From positions 434,001-498,000 of the forward strand of contig NW_027488567.1 of NCBI RefSeq assembly GCF_050948215.1: a stretch of 64,000 nt of DNA. The letters run 5' to 3'. The translations under genes and the position numbers were made by a program. The notes under the pieces were generated by a model. It was not told the origin of the DNA. It was given only the letters and a program-made list of their open reading frames with translations, and did no database searches. The DNA is from Halictus rubicundus (taxonomy: Eukaryota > Arthropoda > Insecta > Hymenoptera > Halictidae). Of this stretch, positions 27,301 through 41,009 are shown one piece after another. Numbering within the stretch: the stretch's first letter is position 1; each line of letters opens with the position of its first letter.

Positions 27301-28200
27301 CTCAATTCTATCGTATATTCCATACTATCCTATCCGCTATCCTATCATATCCTCTATCCTATCCTATACTCTATCCTCTCCTATCCTCTATCCTATCCTA
27401 TCCTTTATCCTATCCTATCCTCTATACTATCCTATCCTCTATAATATCGTATCCTCTATAATATCGTATCCTGTATCCTATCCTATCCTCTATAATATCG
27501 TATCCTGTATCGTATCCTATCCTCTGTCCTATCCTATCCTCTATCCTATCCTATCCTCTATTCTATCCTATCCTCTATCCTATCCTATCCTCTATCCTGT
27601 CCTATCCTCTATCCTATCCTATCCTCTATCCTATCCAATCCTCTATCCTATCGTATCCTCTATCCTATCCGATCCTCTATCCTATCCTATCCTCTATCCT
27701 ATCCTATCCTCTATCCTATCCAATCCTCTATCCTATCCTATCCTTTATCCTATCCTATCCTCTATCCTATCCTATCCTATCCTCTATAATATCGTATCCT
27801 CTATAATATCGTATCCTGTATCCTATCGTATCCTCTATAATATCGTATCCTGTATCCTATCCTATCCTCTGTCCTATCCTATCCTCTCTCCTATCCTATC
27901 CTCTATCCTATCCTATCCTCTCTCCTATTCTATCCTCTATCCTATCCTATCCTCTATAATATCGTATCCTCTATAATATCGTATCCTGTATCCTATCGTA
28001 TCCTCTATAATATCGTATCCTGTATCCTATCCTATCCTCTGTCCTATCCTATCCTCTCTCCTATCCTATCCTCTATCCTATCCTATCCTCTCTCCTATCC
28101 TATCCTCTATCCTATCCTATCCTCTATAATATCGTATCCTCTATAATATCGTATCCTGTATCCTATCCTGTCCTCTTTCCTATCCTATCCTCAATCCTAT
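24378..28200. repeat. Less ordered satellite zone
   Basis: The array continues on the same 17-bp theme but without a long near-identical copy elsewhere in the window. It has more substitutions, more ATAATATCGTATCC variants, and a diverged marker A (ATCATGTGCACTATCC near 24,494, also near 28,690). Unusual local variants include ATCCGTATCC near 26,428 and 26,622. No gene. Confidence 0.75.
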
Positions 28201-31200
28201 CCTATCCTCTATCCTTTGGTATCCTCTATCCTATCCAATCCTCTATCCTATCCTATCCTCTATCCTATCCTATCCTATTCTCTATCCTATCCTATCCTAT
28301 ATCCTATCCTATCCTCTATCCTATCCTATCCTCTATCCTATCCTATCCTCTATCCTATCCTCTATCCTATCCTATCCTCTATCCTATCCTATCCTCTATC
28401 CTATCCTATCCTCTATCGTCTCCTATACTCTATGCTATCCAATCCCCTATGTTATCCTCTATCCTATCCTATCCTCTATAATATCCTATCCTCTATCCTA
28501 TCCTATCCTCTGTCCTATAATATCCTCTATCCTATCCTATCCTCTATCCTATCCTATCCTCTATCCTATCCTATCCTCTATCCTGTCCTATCCTCCATCC
28601 TATCATATCTTCTATCCTATAACATCATCTATCCTATCCTATTCTCTATCCTACCCTATATTCTATCCTATCCTATCCTCAATTCATGCCTATGGTCTAT
28701 CATGTGCACTATCCTCTCCTATCCTCAATCCTATCCTATCCTCTATCCGATCCTATCCTCTATCCGATCCTATCCTCTATCCTATCCAATCCTATATCCT
28801 ATCCTCTATCCTATCCTATCCTCCATCCTATCCTATCCTCTATCCTATAATATCATCTATCCTATCCTATCCTCTATCCTATCCTATCCTCTATCGTCTC
28901 CTATCCTCTATGCTATCCAATCCCCTACGTTATCCTTTATCCTATCCTATCCTCTATAATATCCTATCCTCTATCCTATCCTATCCTCTGTCCTATCCTA
29001 TCCTCTATCCTATCCTATCCTCTATCCTATCCTATCCTCTTTCCTATCCTATCCTCTATCCTATCCTATCATCTATCCTATCCTATCCTCTATCCTATCC
29101 TATCCTCTATCCTATCCTATCCTCTTTCCTATCCTATCCTCTATCCTATCCTATCATCTATCCTATCCTATCCTCTATCCTATCCTATCCTCTATCCTAT
29201 CCTATCCTGTATCCTATCCTATCAACTATCCTATCCTATCCTCTATCCTATCCTATCCTCTATCCTATCCAATCCTCTATCCGATCCTATCCTTTATCCG
29301 ATCCTATCCTCTATCCTATCCAATCCTATATCCTATCCTCTATCCTATCCTATCCTCCATCCTATCCTATCCTCTATCCTATAATATCATCTATCCTATC
29401 CTATCCTCTATCCTATCCTATCCTCTATCGTCTCCTATCCTCTATGCTATCCAATCCCCTATGTTATCCTCTATCCTATCCTATCCTCTATAATATCCTA
29501 TCCTCTATCCTATCCTATCCTCTGTCCTATCCTATCCTCTATCCTATCCTATCCTCTATCCTATCCTATCCTCTTTCCTATCCTATCCTCTATCCTATCC
29601 TATCATCTATCCTATCCTATCCTCTATCCTATCCTATCCTGTATCCTATCCTATCAACTATCCTATCCTATCCTCTATCCTATCCTATCCTATCAACTAT
29701 CCTATCCTATCCTCTATCCTATCCTATCCTCTATCCTATCCTATCCTCTATCCTATCCTATCCTCTGTCCTATCCTATCCTCTCTCCTATCCTATCCTCT
29801 ATCCTATCCTGCTCTATCCTATCCTATCCTCTATCTTATCCTATCCTCTATCCTATCGTATCCTCTATAATATCGTATCCTGTATCCTATCCTGTCCTCT
29901 ATCCTATACTATCATGTATCCTATCCTATTCTCTATCCTATCCTATATTCTATCCTATCCTATCCTCAATTCTTTCCTATGCTCTATCATCTGCTCCATC
30001 CTCGCCTATCCTCAATCCTATCCTATCCTCTATCCGATCATATCCTCTATCCTATAATATCATCTATCCTATCCTATCCTCTATCCTATCCTATCCTCTA
30101 TCGTCTCCTATCCTCTATGCTATCCAATCCCCTATTTTATCCTCTATCCTATCCTATCCTCTATAATATCCTATCCTCTATCCTATCCTATCCTCTGTCC
30201 TATCCTATCCTCTATCCTATCCTATCCTCTATCCTATCCTATCCTCTTTCCTATCCTATCCTCTATCCTATCCTATCATCTATCCTATCCTATCCTCTAT
30301 CCTATCCTATCCTCTAACCTATCCTATCCTGTATCCTATCCTATCAACTATCCTATCCTATCCTCTATCCTATCCTATCCTATCCTATCCTATCAACTAT
30401 CCTATCCTATCCTCTATCCTATCCTATCCTCTATCCTATCCTATCATCTATCCTATCCTATCCTCTGTCCTATCCTATCCTCTCTCCTATCCTATCCTCT
30501 ATCCTATCCTGCTCTATCCTATCCTATCCTCTATCTTATCCTATCCTCTATCCTATCGTATCCTCTATAATATCGTATCCTGTATCCTATCCTGTCCTCT
30601 ATCCTATAATATCATGTATCCTATCCTATTCTCTATCCTATCCTATATTCTATCCTATCCTATCCTCAATTCTTTCCTATGCTCTATCATCTGCTCTATC
30701 CTCGCCTATCCTCAATCCTATCCTATCCTCTATCCGATCCTATCCTCTATCCGATCCTATCCTCTATCCTATCCTCTATCCGATCCTATCCTCCATCCTA
30801 TCCTATCCTCTATCCTATAATATCATCTATCCTATCCTATCCTCTATCGTCTCCTATCCTCTATGCTATCCAATCCCCTATGTTATCCTCTATCCTATCC
30901 TATCCTCTATAATATCCTATCCTCTATTCTATCCTATCCTCTATAATATCCTATCCTCTATCCTATCCTATCCTCTGTCCTATCCTATCCTCTATCCTAT
31001 CCTATCTTCTATCCTATCCTATCCTCTATCCTATCCTATCCTCTATCCTATCCTATCCTCTATCCTATCCTATCCTCTATCCCATCCTATCCTCTATCCT
31101 ATCCTATCCTCTATCGTCTCCCATCCTCTATGCTATCCAATCCCCTATGTTATCCTCTATCCTATCCTATCCTCTATAATATCCTATCCTCTATTCTATC

Positions 31201-34200
31201 CTATCCTCTATAATATCCTATCCTCTATCCTATCCTATCCTCTATAATATCCTATCCTCTATTCTATCCTATCCTCTATCCTATCCTATCCTCTATCCTA
31301 TCCTATCCTCTATCCTATCCTATCCTGTGTCCTATCCTATCCTCTATCCTATCCTATCCTCTATCCTATCCTGTCCTCTTTCCTATCCTATCCTCAATCC
31401 TATCCTATCCTCCATCCTATCGTATCCTCTATCCTATCCAATGCTCTATCGTATCCTATCCTCTATCCTATCCTATCCTCTATCCTATCCTATTCTCTAT
31501 CCTATCCAATCCCCTATGTTATCGTCTATCCTATCCTCTATAATATCGTATCCTCTATTATATCCTATCCTCTTTCCTATAATATCGTCTATCCTATCCT
31601 ATTCCCTATCCTATCCTATCCTCTATCCTATTCTATCATCTATCCTATCCTATCCTCTATCCTATCCTCTATCCTATCCTCTATCCTATCCTGCTCTATC
31701 CTATCCTATCCTCTATCCTATCCTATCCTCTATCCTATCATATCCTCTATCCTATCCTATCCTCTATCCTATCCTATCCTCTATAATATTGTATCCAGTA
31801 TCCTATCCTGTCCTCTTTCCTATCCTATCATCAAACCTATCATGTCCTCTATCGTCTCCTATCCTCTATCCTATCCAATCCCCTATGTTATCCTCTATCC
31901 TATCCTATCCTCTATCCTATGCTATCCTCTATCCTATCCTATCCTCTATCCTATCCAATCCTCTACCGTCTCCTATCCTGTATGCGATCCAATCCCCTAT
32001 CCTCTATCGTATCCTCTTCTCTATCCAATCCTCTATCGTATCCTATCCACTATCCTATCCTATCCTCTATCTTCTCCTATCCTCTATCCTATCCTATCCT
32101 CTATCCTATCCTATCCTCTATCCTATCCTATCCTCTATCCAATCCTATCCTCTATCCTATCCTATCCTCTATAATATCATATCCTCTATCCTATCCTATC
32201 CTCTATAATATCATATCCTGTATCCTATCCTGTCCTCTTTCCTATCCTATCATCAATCCTATCCTATCCTCTATCCTATCCAATCCCCTATGTTATCCCC
32301 TATCCTATCCTATCCTCTATAATATCGTATCCTCTATCATATCCTATCCTCTTTCCTATAATATCATCTATCCTATCCTATTCTCTATCCTATCCTATCC
32401 TCTATCCTATCCTATTCTCTATCCTATCCTCTATCGTATCGTATCCTCTATCCTATCCTATTCTCTATCCTATCCTCTATCGTATCGTATCCTCTATCCT
32501 ATCCTATCCTCTATCTTCTCCTATCCTCGATCCTATCCTATCCTCAACCCTATCCTACCCTCAATTCTATCGTATACTCCATCCTATCCTATCCGCTATC
32601 CTATCCTATCCACTATCCTATAATATCCTCTATCCTATCCAATACTCTATCCTGTCCTCTATCCTATCCTCTATCGGATCCTATCCTCTATCCTATCCTA
32701 TCCTCTATCCTATCCTATCCTCTATCCTATCCTATCCTCTATCCTATCCTATCCTCTATCCTATCCAATCCTCTATCCTATCCTATCCTCTATCCTATCC
32801 TATGCTCTATCCTATCCTATCCTATATCCTATCCTATCCTCTATCCTATCCTATCCTCTATCCTATCCTATCCTCTATCCTATCCTGTCCTCTTTCCTAT
32901 TCTACCCTCAACCCTATCCTATCCTCTATCCTATCCTATCCTCTATAATATCGTATCCTGTATCCTATCCTGTCCGCTTTACTATCCTATCCTCAATCCT
33001 ATAATATCCTCTATCCTACGATATCCTCTATCCTATCCAATCCTCTATCCTATCCTATCCTCTATCCTATCCTATCCTCTATCCTATCCTATCCTATTCT
33101 ATATCCTATCCTATCCTCTATCCTATCCTATCCTCTATCCTATCCTATCCTCTATCCTATCCTATCCTCTATCCTATCCTATCCTCTATAATATCGTATC
33201 CTCTATAATATCGTATCCTGTATCCTATCCTGTAATCTTTCCTATCCTATCATCAATCCTATCCTATCCTCTATCGTCTCCTATCCTCTATCCTATCCAA
33301 TCCCCTATGTTATCCTCTATCCTATCTTATCCTCTATCCTATCCTATCCTCTATCCCATCCTATCCTCTATCCTATCTTATCATCTATCCTATCCTATTC
33401 TATATCCTATCCTATCCTCTATCCTATCCTATCCTCTATCCTATCCTATCCTCTATCCTATCCTGTCCTCTTTCCTATTCTACCCTCAACCCTATCCTAT
33501 CCTCTATCCTATCCTATCCTCTATCCTATCCTATCCTCTATAATATCGTATCCTGTATCCTATCCTGTCCTCTTTACTATCCTATCCTCAATCCTATCCT
33601 ATCCTCTATCCTACGGTATCCTCTATCCTATCCAATCCTCTATCCTATCCTATCCTCTATCCTATCCTATCCTCTATCCTATCCTATCCTCTATAATATC
33701 GTATCCTCTTTCCTATAATATCATCTATCCTATCCTATCCTCTATCCTATCCTATCCTCTATCCTATCCTATCCTCTATCCTATCTTATCATCTATCCTA
33801 TCCTATCCTCCATCCTATCCTATCCTCTATCCTATAATATCATCTATCCTATCCTATCCTCTATCCTATCCTATCCTCTATCCTATCCTATCCTCTATCC
33901 TATCCTATCCTCTATCCTATCCTATCCTATCCTCTATCCTATCCTATCCTATCCTATCCTATCCTCTATCCTATCCTATCCTATCCTCCATCCTATCCTA
34001 TCCTATCCTATCCTATCCTATCCTCTATCCTATCCTATCCTATCCTCCATCCTATCCTATCCTCTATCCTATCCTATCCTCTATCCTATCCTATCCTCTA
34101 TCCTATCCAATCCTCTATCGTATCCTATCCTCTATCCTATCCTATCCTCAATCCTATCCTATCCTCCATCCTATCGTATCCTCTATCCTATCCAATGCTC

Positions 34201-35862
34201 TATCGTATCCTATCCTCTATCCTATCCTATCCTCTATCCTATCCTATTCTCTATCCTATCCAATCCCCTATGTTATCGTCTATCCTATCCTCTATAATAT
34301 CGTATCCTCTATCATATCCTATCCTCTTTCCTATAATATCGTCTATCCTATCCTATTCCCTATCCTATCCTATCCTCTATCCTATCCTATCATCTAAAAT
34401 ATCATATCCTGTATCCTATCCTGTCCTCTTTCCTATCCTATCATCAATCCTATCCTATCCTCTATCCTATCCAATCCCCTATGTTATCCCCTATCCTATC
34501 CGATCCTCTATAATATCGTATCCTCTATCATATCCTATGCTCTTTCCTATAATATCATCTATCCTATCCTATTCTCTATCCTATCCTATCCTCTTTCCTA
34601 ACATATCCTCTATCCTATCCTATCCTCTATCCTATCCTATCCTCTATCCTATCCAATCCTCTATCCTATCCTATCCTCTATCCTATCCTATCCTCCATCC
34701 TATTCTATCCTCTATCCTATAATATCCTCTATCCTATCCTATCCTCTATCCTATCCAATCCTCTACCGTCTCCTATCCTGTATCCGATCCAATCCCCTAT
34801 CCTCTATCCTATCCTATTCTCTATCCTATCCTCTATCGTATCGTATCCTCTATCCTATCCTATCCTCTATCTTCTCCTATCCTCGATCCTATCCTATCCT
34901 CAACCCTATCCTACCCTCAATTCTATCGTATACTCCATCCTATCCTATCCGCTATCCTATCCTATCCACTACCCTATAATATCCTCTATCCTATCCAATA
35001 CACTATCCTATCCTCTATCCTATCCTCTATCGTATCCTATCCTCTATCCTATCCTATCCTCTATCCTATCCTATCCTCTATCCTATCCTATCCTCTATCC
35101 TATCCAATCCTCTATCCTATCCTATCCTCTATCGTAGCCTATGCTCTATCCTATCCTATCCTATATCCTATCCTATCCTTTATCCTATCCTATCCTCTAT
35201 CCTATCCTATCCTCTATCCTATCCTGTCCTCTTTCCTATTCTACCCTCAACCCTATCCTATCCTCTATCCTATCCTATCCTCTATCCTATCATATCCTCT
35301 ATAATATCGTATCCTGTATCCTATCCTGTCCTCTTTACTATCCTATCCCCAATCCTATCCTATCCTCTATCCTACGGTATCCTCTATGCTATCCAATCCT
35401 CTATCCTATCCTATCCTCTATCCTATCCTATCCTGTATCCTATCCTATCCTATATCCTATCCTATCCTCTATCCTATCCTATCCTCTATCCTATCCTATC
35501 CTCTATCCTATCCTATCCTCTATCCTATCCTATCCTCTATAATATCGTATCCTGTATCCTATCTTATCCTCTATCCTATCCAATCCTCTATCCTATCCTA
35601 TCCTCTATCCTATCCTATCATCTATCCTATCCTATCCTCTATCCTATCCTATCCTCTATCCTATCCTATCCTCTATCCTATCCTGTCCTCTTTCCTATCC
35701 TATCCTCAATCCTATCCTATCCTCCATCCTATCGTATCCTCTATCCTATCCAATGCTCTATCGTATCCTATCCTCTATCCTATCCTATCCTCTATCCTAT
35801 CCTATTCTCTATCCTATCCAATCCCCTATGTTATCGTCTATCCTATCCTCTATAATATCGTA
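28201..35862. repeat. Mixed satellite zone with short duplications
   Basis: Contains a 700-bp-offset duplication (29781/30481 and 29979/30679, both with the rare CCTGCTCTATCC variant) and a 1,558-bp-offset pair (34195/35753). Near 33,910-34,060 are stretches of pure TCCTA pentamers longer than the two or three seen in the normal monomer. No gene. Confidence 0.75.
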
Positions 35863-37020
35863 TCCTCTATCATATCCTATCCTCTTTCCTATAATATCGT
35901 CTATCCTATCCTATTCCTTATCCTATCCTATCCTCTATCCTATCCTATCATCTATAATATCATATCCTGTATCCTATCCTGTCCTCTTTCCTATCCTATC
36001 ATCAATCCTATCCTATCCTCTATCCTATCCAATCCCCTATGTTATCCCCTATCCTATCCTATCCTCTATAATATCGTATCCTCTATCCTATAATATCCTC
36101 TATCCTATCCTATCCTCTATCCTATCCTATCCTCTATCCTATCCAATCCTCTATCCTATCCTATCCTCTATCCTATCCTATGCTCTATCCTATCCTATCC
36201 TATATCCTATCCTATCCTCTATCCTATCCTATCCTCTATCCTATCCTATCCTCTATCCTATCCTGTCCTCTTTCCTATTCTACCCTCAACCCTATCCTAT
36301 CCTCTATCCTATCCTATCCTCTATCCTATCCTATCCTCTATCCTATCCTATCCTCTATAATATCGTATCCTGTATCCTATCCTGTCCTCTTTACTATCCT
36401 ATCCTCAATCCTATCCTATCCTCTATCCTACGGTATCCTCTATCCTATCCAATCCTCTATCCTATCCTATCCTCTATCCTATCCTATCCTCTATCCTATC
36501 CTATCCTATATCCTATCCTATCCTCTATCCTATCCTATCCTCTATCCTATCCTATCCTCTATCCTATCCTATCCTCTATCCTATCCTATCCTCTATAATA
36601 TCGTATCCTCTATAATATCGTATCCTGTATCCTATCCTATCCTCTGTCCTATCCTATCCTCTGTCCTATCCTATCCTCTCTCTCCTATCCTATCCTGTAT
36701 CCTATCCTATCCTCTATCCTATCCTATCCTCTATCCTATCCTATCCTCTATAATATCGTATCCTCTATCCTACCCTATCCTCTATCCTATCCTATCCTAT
36801 CAACTATCCTATCCTATCCTCTATCCTATCCTATTCTCTATCCTATCCTATATTCTATCCTATCCTATCCTCAATTCTTTCCTATGCTCTATCATCTGCT
36901 CTATCCTCTCCTATCCTCAATCCTATCCAATCCTCTATCCGATCCTATCCTCTATCCTATCCAATCCTATATCCTATCCTCTATCCTATCCTATACTCCA
37001 TCCTATCCTATCCTCTATCC
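35863..37020. repeat. 1.16-kb satellite segment, first copy
   Basis: Recurs at about 38630-39790 with offset 2,767 (checked at 35881/38648, 36180/38947 and 36884/39651). In between the offset dips to 2,750 (36611/39361), one 17-bp monomer. The two copies are separated by about 1.6 kb of other satellite. Confidence 0.75.
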
Positions 37021-38629
37021 TATCCTATCCTCTATCCTATCCTATCCTGTATCCTATCCTATCAACTATCCTATCATATCCTCTATCCTATCCTATCCTA
37101 TCAACTATCCTATCCTATCCTCTATCCTATCCTATCCTCTATCCTATCCTATCCTCTATCCTATCCTATCCTCTATAATATCGTATCCTCTATCATATCC
37201 TATCCTCTTTCCTATAATATCATCTATCCTATCCTATCCTCTATCCTATCCTATCCTCTGTCCTATCCTATCCTCTATCCTATCTTATCATCTATCCTAT
37301 CCTATCCTCCATCCTATCCTATCCTCTATCCTATCCTATCCTCTATCCTATCCTATCCTCTATCCTATCCTGTCCTCTTTCCTATCCTATCCTCAACCCT
37401 ATCCTATCCTCAATTCTATCCTATACTCCATCCTATCCTATCCGCTATCCTATCCTATCCTCTATCCTATAATATCCCCTATCCTATCCAATCCTCTATC
37501 CTATCCTCTATCCTATCCTCTATCCTATCCTGTATCCTATCCTGCTCTATCCTATCCTATCCTCTATCCTATCCTGCTCTATCCTATCCTATCCTCTATC
37601 CTATCCTATCCTCTATCCTATCTTATCCTCTATCATATCCTATCCTCCATCCTATCCTATCCTCTATCCTATAATATCATCTATCCTATCCTAGTCTCTA
37701 TCCTATCCTATATTCTATCCTATCCTATCCTCAATTCTTTCCTATGCTCTATCATCTGCTCTATCCCATCCTATCCTCTATCCTATCCTATCCTCTATCC
37801 GATCCTATCTTCTATCCTATCCTATCCTCTATAATATCGTATCCTCTATCCTATCCAATCCTATATCCTATCCTCTATCCTATCCTATACTCCATCCTAT
37901 CCTGTCCTCTATCCTATAATATCATCTATCCTATCCTATCCTCTATCCTATCCTATCCTCTATCGTCACCTATCCTCTATGCTATCCAATCCCCTATGTT
38001 ATCCTCTATCCTATCCTATCCTCTATCCTATGCTATCCTCTATCCTATCCTATCCTCTATCCTATCCAATCCTCTACCGTCTCCTATCCTGTATGCGATC
38101 CAATCCCCTATCCTCTATCGTATCCTCTTCTCTATCCTATCCTCTATCGTATCCTATCCACTATCCTATCCTATCCTCTATCTTCTCCTATCCTCTATCC
38201 TGTCCTATCCTCCATCCTATCCTATCCTCTATCCTATAACATCATCTATCCGATCCTATCCTCTATCCTATCCAATCCTATATCCTATCCAATCCTATAT
38301 CCTATCCTCTATCCTATCCTATCCTCCATCCTATCCTATCCTCTATCCTATAATATCATCTATCCTATCCTATCCTCTATCCTATCCTATCCTCTATCGT
38401 CTCCTATCCTCTATGCTATCCAATCACCTATGTTATCCTCTATCCTATCCTATCCTCTATAAAATCCTATCCTCTATCCTATCCTATCCTCTGTCCTATC
38501 CTCTATCCTATCCTATCCTCTGTCCTATCCTATCCTCTATCCTATCCTATCCTCTATCCTATCCTCTATCCTATCCTATCCTCTATCCTATCCTATCCTC
38601 TATCCTATCCTATCCTCTATCCTATCCTA
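37021..38629. repeat. Satellite between the two 1.16-kb segments
   Basis: Satellite of the same 17-bp type carrying a TTTCC variant of marker A near 37,744 and two marker B-like stretches near 37,979 and 38,410 (the latter with CAATCACC in place of CAATCCCC). No gene. Confidence 0.7.
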
Positions 38630-39790
38630 TCCTCTATCATATCCTATCCTCTTTCCTATAATATCGTCTATCCTATCCTATTCCTTATCCTATCCTATCC
38701 TCTATCCTATCCTATCATCTATAATATCATATTCTGTATCCTATCCTGTCCTCTTTCCTATCCTATCATCAATCCTATCCTATCCTCTATCCTATCCAAT
38801 CCCCTATGTTATCCCCTATCCTATCCTATCCTCTATAATATCGTATCCTCTATCCTATAATATCCTCTATCCTATCCTATCCTCTATCCTATCCTATCCT
38901 CTATCCTATCCAATCCTCTATCCTATCCTATCCTCTATCCTATCCTATGCTCTATCCTATCCTATCCTATATCCTATCCTATCCTCTATCCTATCCTATC
39001 CTCTATCCTATCCTATCCTCTATCCTATCCTGTCCTCTTTCCTATTCTACCCTCAACCCTATCCTATCCTCTATCCTATCCTATCCTCTATCCTATCCTA
39101 TCCTCTATCCTATCCTATCCTCTATAATATCGTATCCTGTATCCTATCCTGTCCTCTTTACTATCCTATCCTCAATCCTATCCTATCCTCTATCCTACGG
39201 TATCCTCTATCCTATCCAATCCTCTATCCTATCCTATCCTCTATCCTATCCTATCCTCTATCCTATCCTATCCTATATCCTATCCTATCCTCTATCCTAT
39301 CCTATCCTCTATCCTATCCTATCCTCTATCCTATCCTATCCTCTATAATATCGTATCCTCTATAATATCGTATCCTGTATCCTATCCTATCCTCTGTCCT
39401 ATCCTATCCTCTGTCCTATCCTATCCTCTGTCCTATCCTATCCTCTCTCTCCTATCCTATCCTGTATCCTATCCTATCCTCTATCCTATCCTATCCTCTA
39501 TCCTATCCTATCCTCTATAATATCGTATCCTCTATCCTACCCTATCCTCTATCCTATCCTATCCTATCAAATATCCTATCCTATCCTCTATCCTATCCTA
39601 TTCTCTATCCTATCCTATATTCTATCCTATCCTATCCTCAATTCTTTCCTATGCTCTATCATCTGCTCTATCCTCTCCTATCCTCAATCCTATCCAATCC
39701 TCTATCCGATCCTATCCTCTATCCTATCCAATCCTATATCCTATCCTCTATCCTATCCTATACTCCATCCTATCCTATCCTCTATCCTAT
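38630..39790. repeat. 1.16-kb satellite segment, second copy
   Basis: Second copy of 35863-37020. It differs by a tandem triplication of the CTCTGTCCTATCCTATC monomer near 39,390 (two in the first copy) and by TATCAAATATCC in place of TATCAACTATCC near 39,568. Confidence 0.75.
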
Positions 39791-41009
39791 TCTATCCTCT
39801 ATCCTATCCTATCCTCTATCCTGTCCTATCCTCCATCCTATCCTATCCTCTATCCTATAACATCATCTATCCTATCCTATTCTCTATCCTATCCTATCCT
39901 CAATTCTTGCCTATGCTCTATCATCTGCTCTATCCTCTCCTATCCTCAATCCTATTATATCCTCTATCCGATCCTATCCTCTATCCTATCCAATCCTATA
40001 TCCTATCCACTATCCTATCCTATCCTCCATCCTATCCTATCCTCTATCCTATAATATCATCTATCCTATCCTATCCTCTATCCTATCCTATCCTATCCTC
40101 TATCGTCTCCTATCCTCTATGCTATCCAATCCCCTATGTTATCCTCTATCCTATCCTATCCTCTATAATATCCTATCCTCTATCCTATCCTATCCTCTGT
40201 CCTATCCTATCCTCTATCCTATCTTATCCTCTATCCTATCCTCTATCCTATCCTATCCTCTATCCTATCCTATCCTCTGTCCTATCCTATCCTCTCTCCT
40301 ATCCTATCCTCTATCCTATCCTATCCTCTCTCCTATCCTATCCTCTATCCTATCCTATCCTCTATAATGTCGTATCCTCTATAATATCGTATCCTGTATT
40401 CTATCCTGTCCTCTTTCCTATCCTATCCTCTATCCTATCCTATCCTCTATCCTATCCTACCCTCTATCCTATCCTCTATCCTATCCAATCCTATATCCTA
40501 TCCTCTATCCTATCCTATCATCCATCCTATCCTATCCTCTATCCTATAATATCATCTATCCTATCCTATCCTCTACCCTATCCTATCCTCTATCGTCTCC
40601 TATCCTCTATGCTATCCAATCCCCTATGTTATCCTCTATCCTATCCTATCCTCTATAATATCCTATCCTCTATCCTATCCTATCCTCTATCCTATCCTAT
40701 CCTCTATCCTATCGCATACTCTATCCTATCCTATCCTATCCTATCAACTATCCTATCCTATCCTCTATCCTATCCTATCCTCTATCCTATCCTATCCTCT
40801 GTCCTATCCTATCCTCTCTCCTATCCTATCCTCTATCCTATCCTATCCTCTATCCTATCCTATCCTATATCCTAACCTATCCTCTATCCTATCCTATCCT
40901 CTATCCTATCCTATCCTCTATCCTATCCTATCTTTTATCCTATCCTATCAACCATCCTATCCTATCCTCTATCCTATCCTATCCTCTATCCTATCCTATC
41001 CTCTATCCT
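39791..41009. repeat. Satellite left of the 1,441-bp tandem pair
   Basis: Ordinary 17-bp satellite with marker A at 39907 and marker B near 40,119 and 40,610. The stretch near 40,700-41,000 resembles 9,560-9,900 and 50,730-51,000 (shared ATCGCAT, ATCCTAACC and ATCAACCATCC variants). No gene. Confidence 0.7.
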
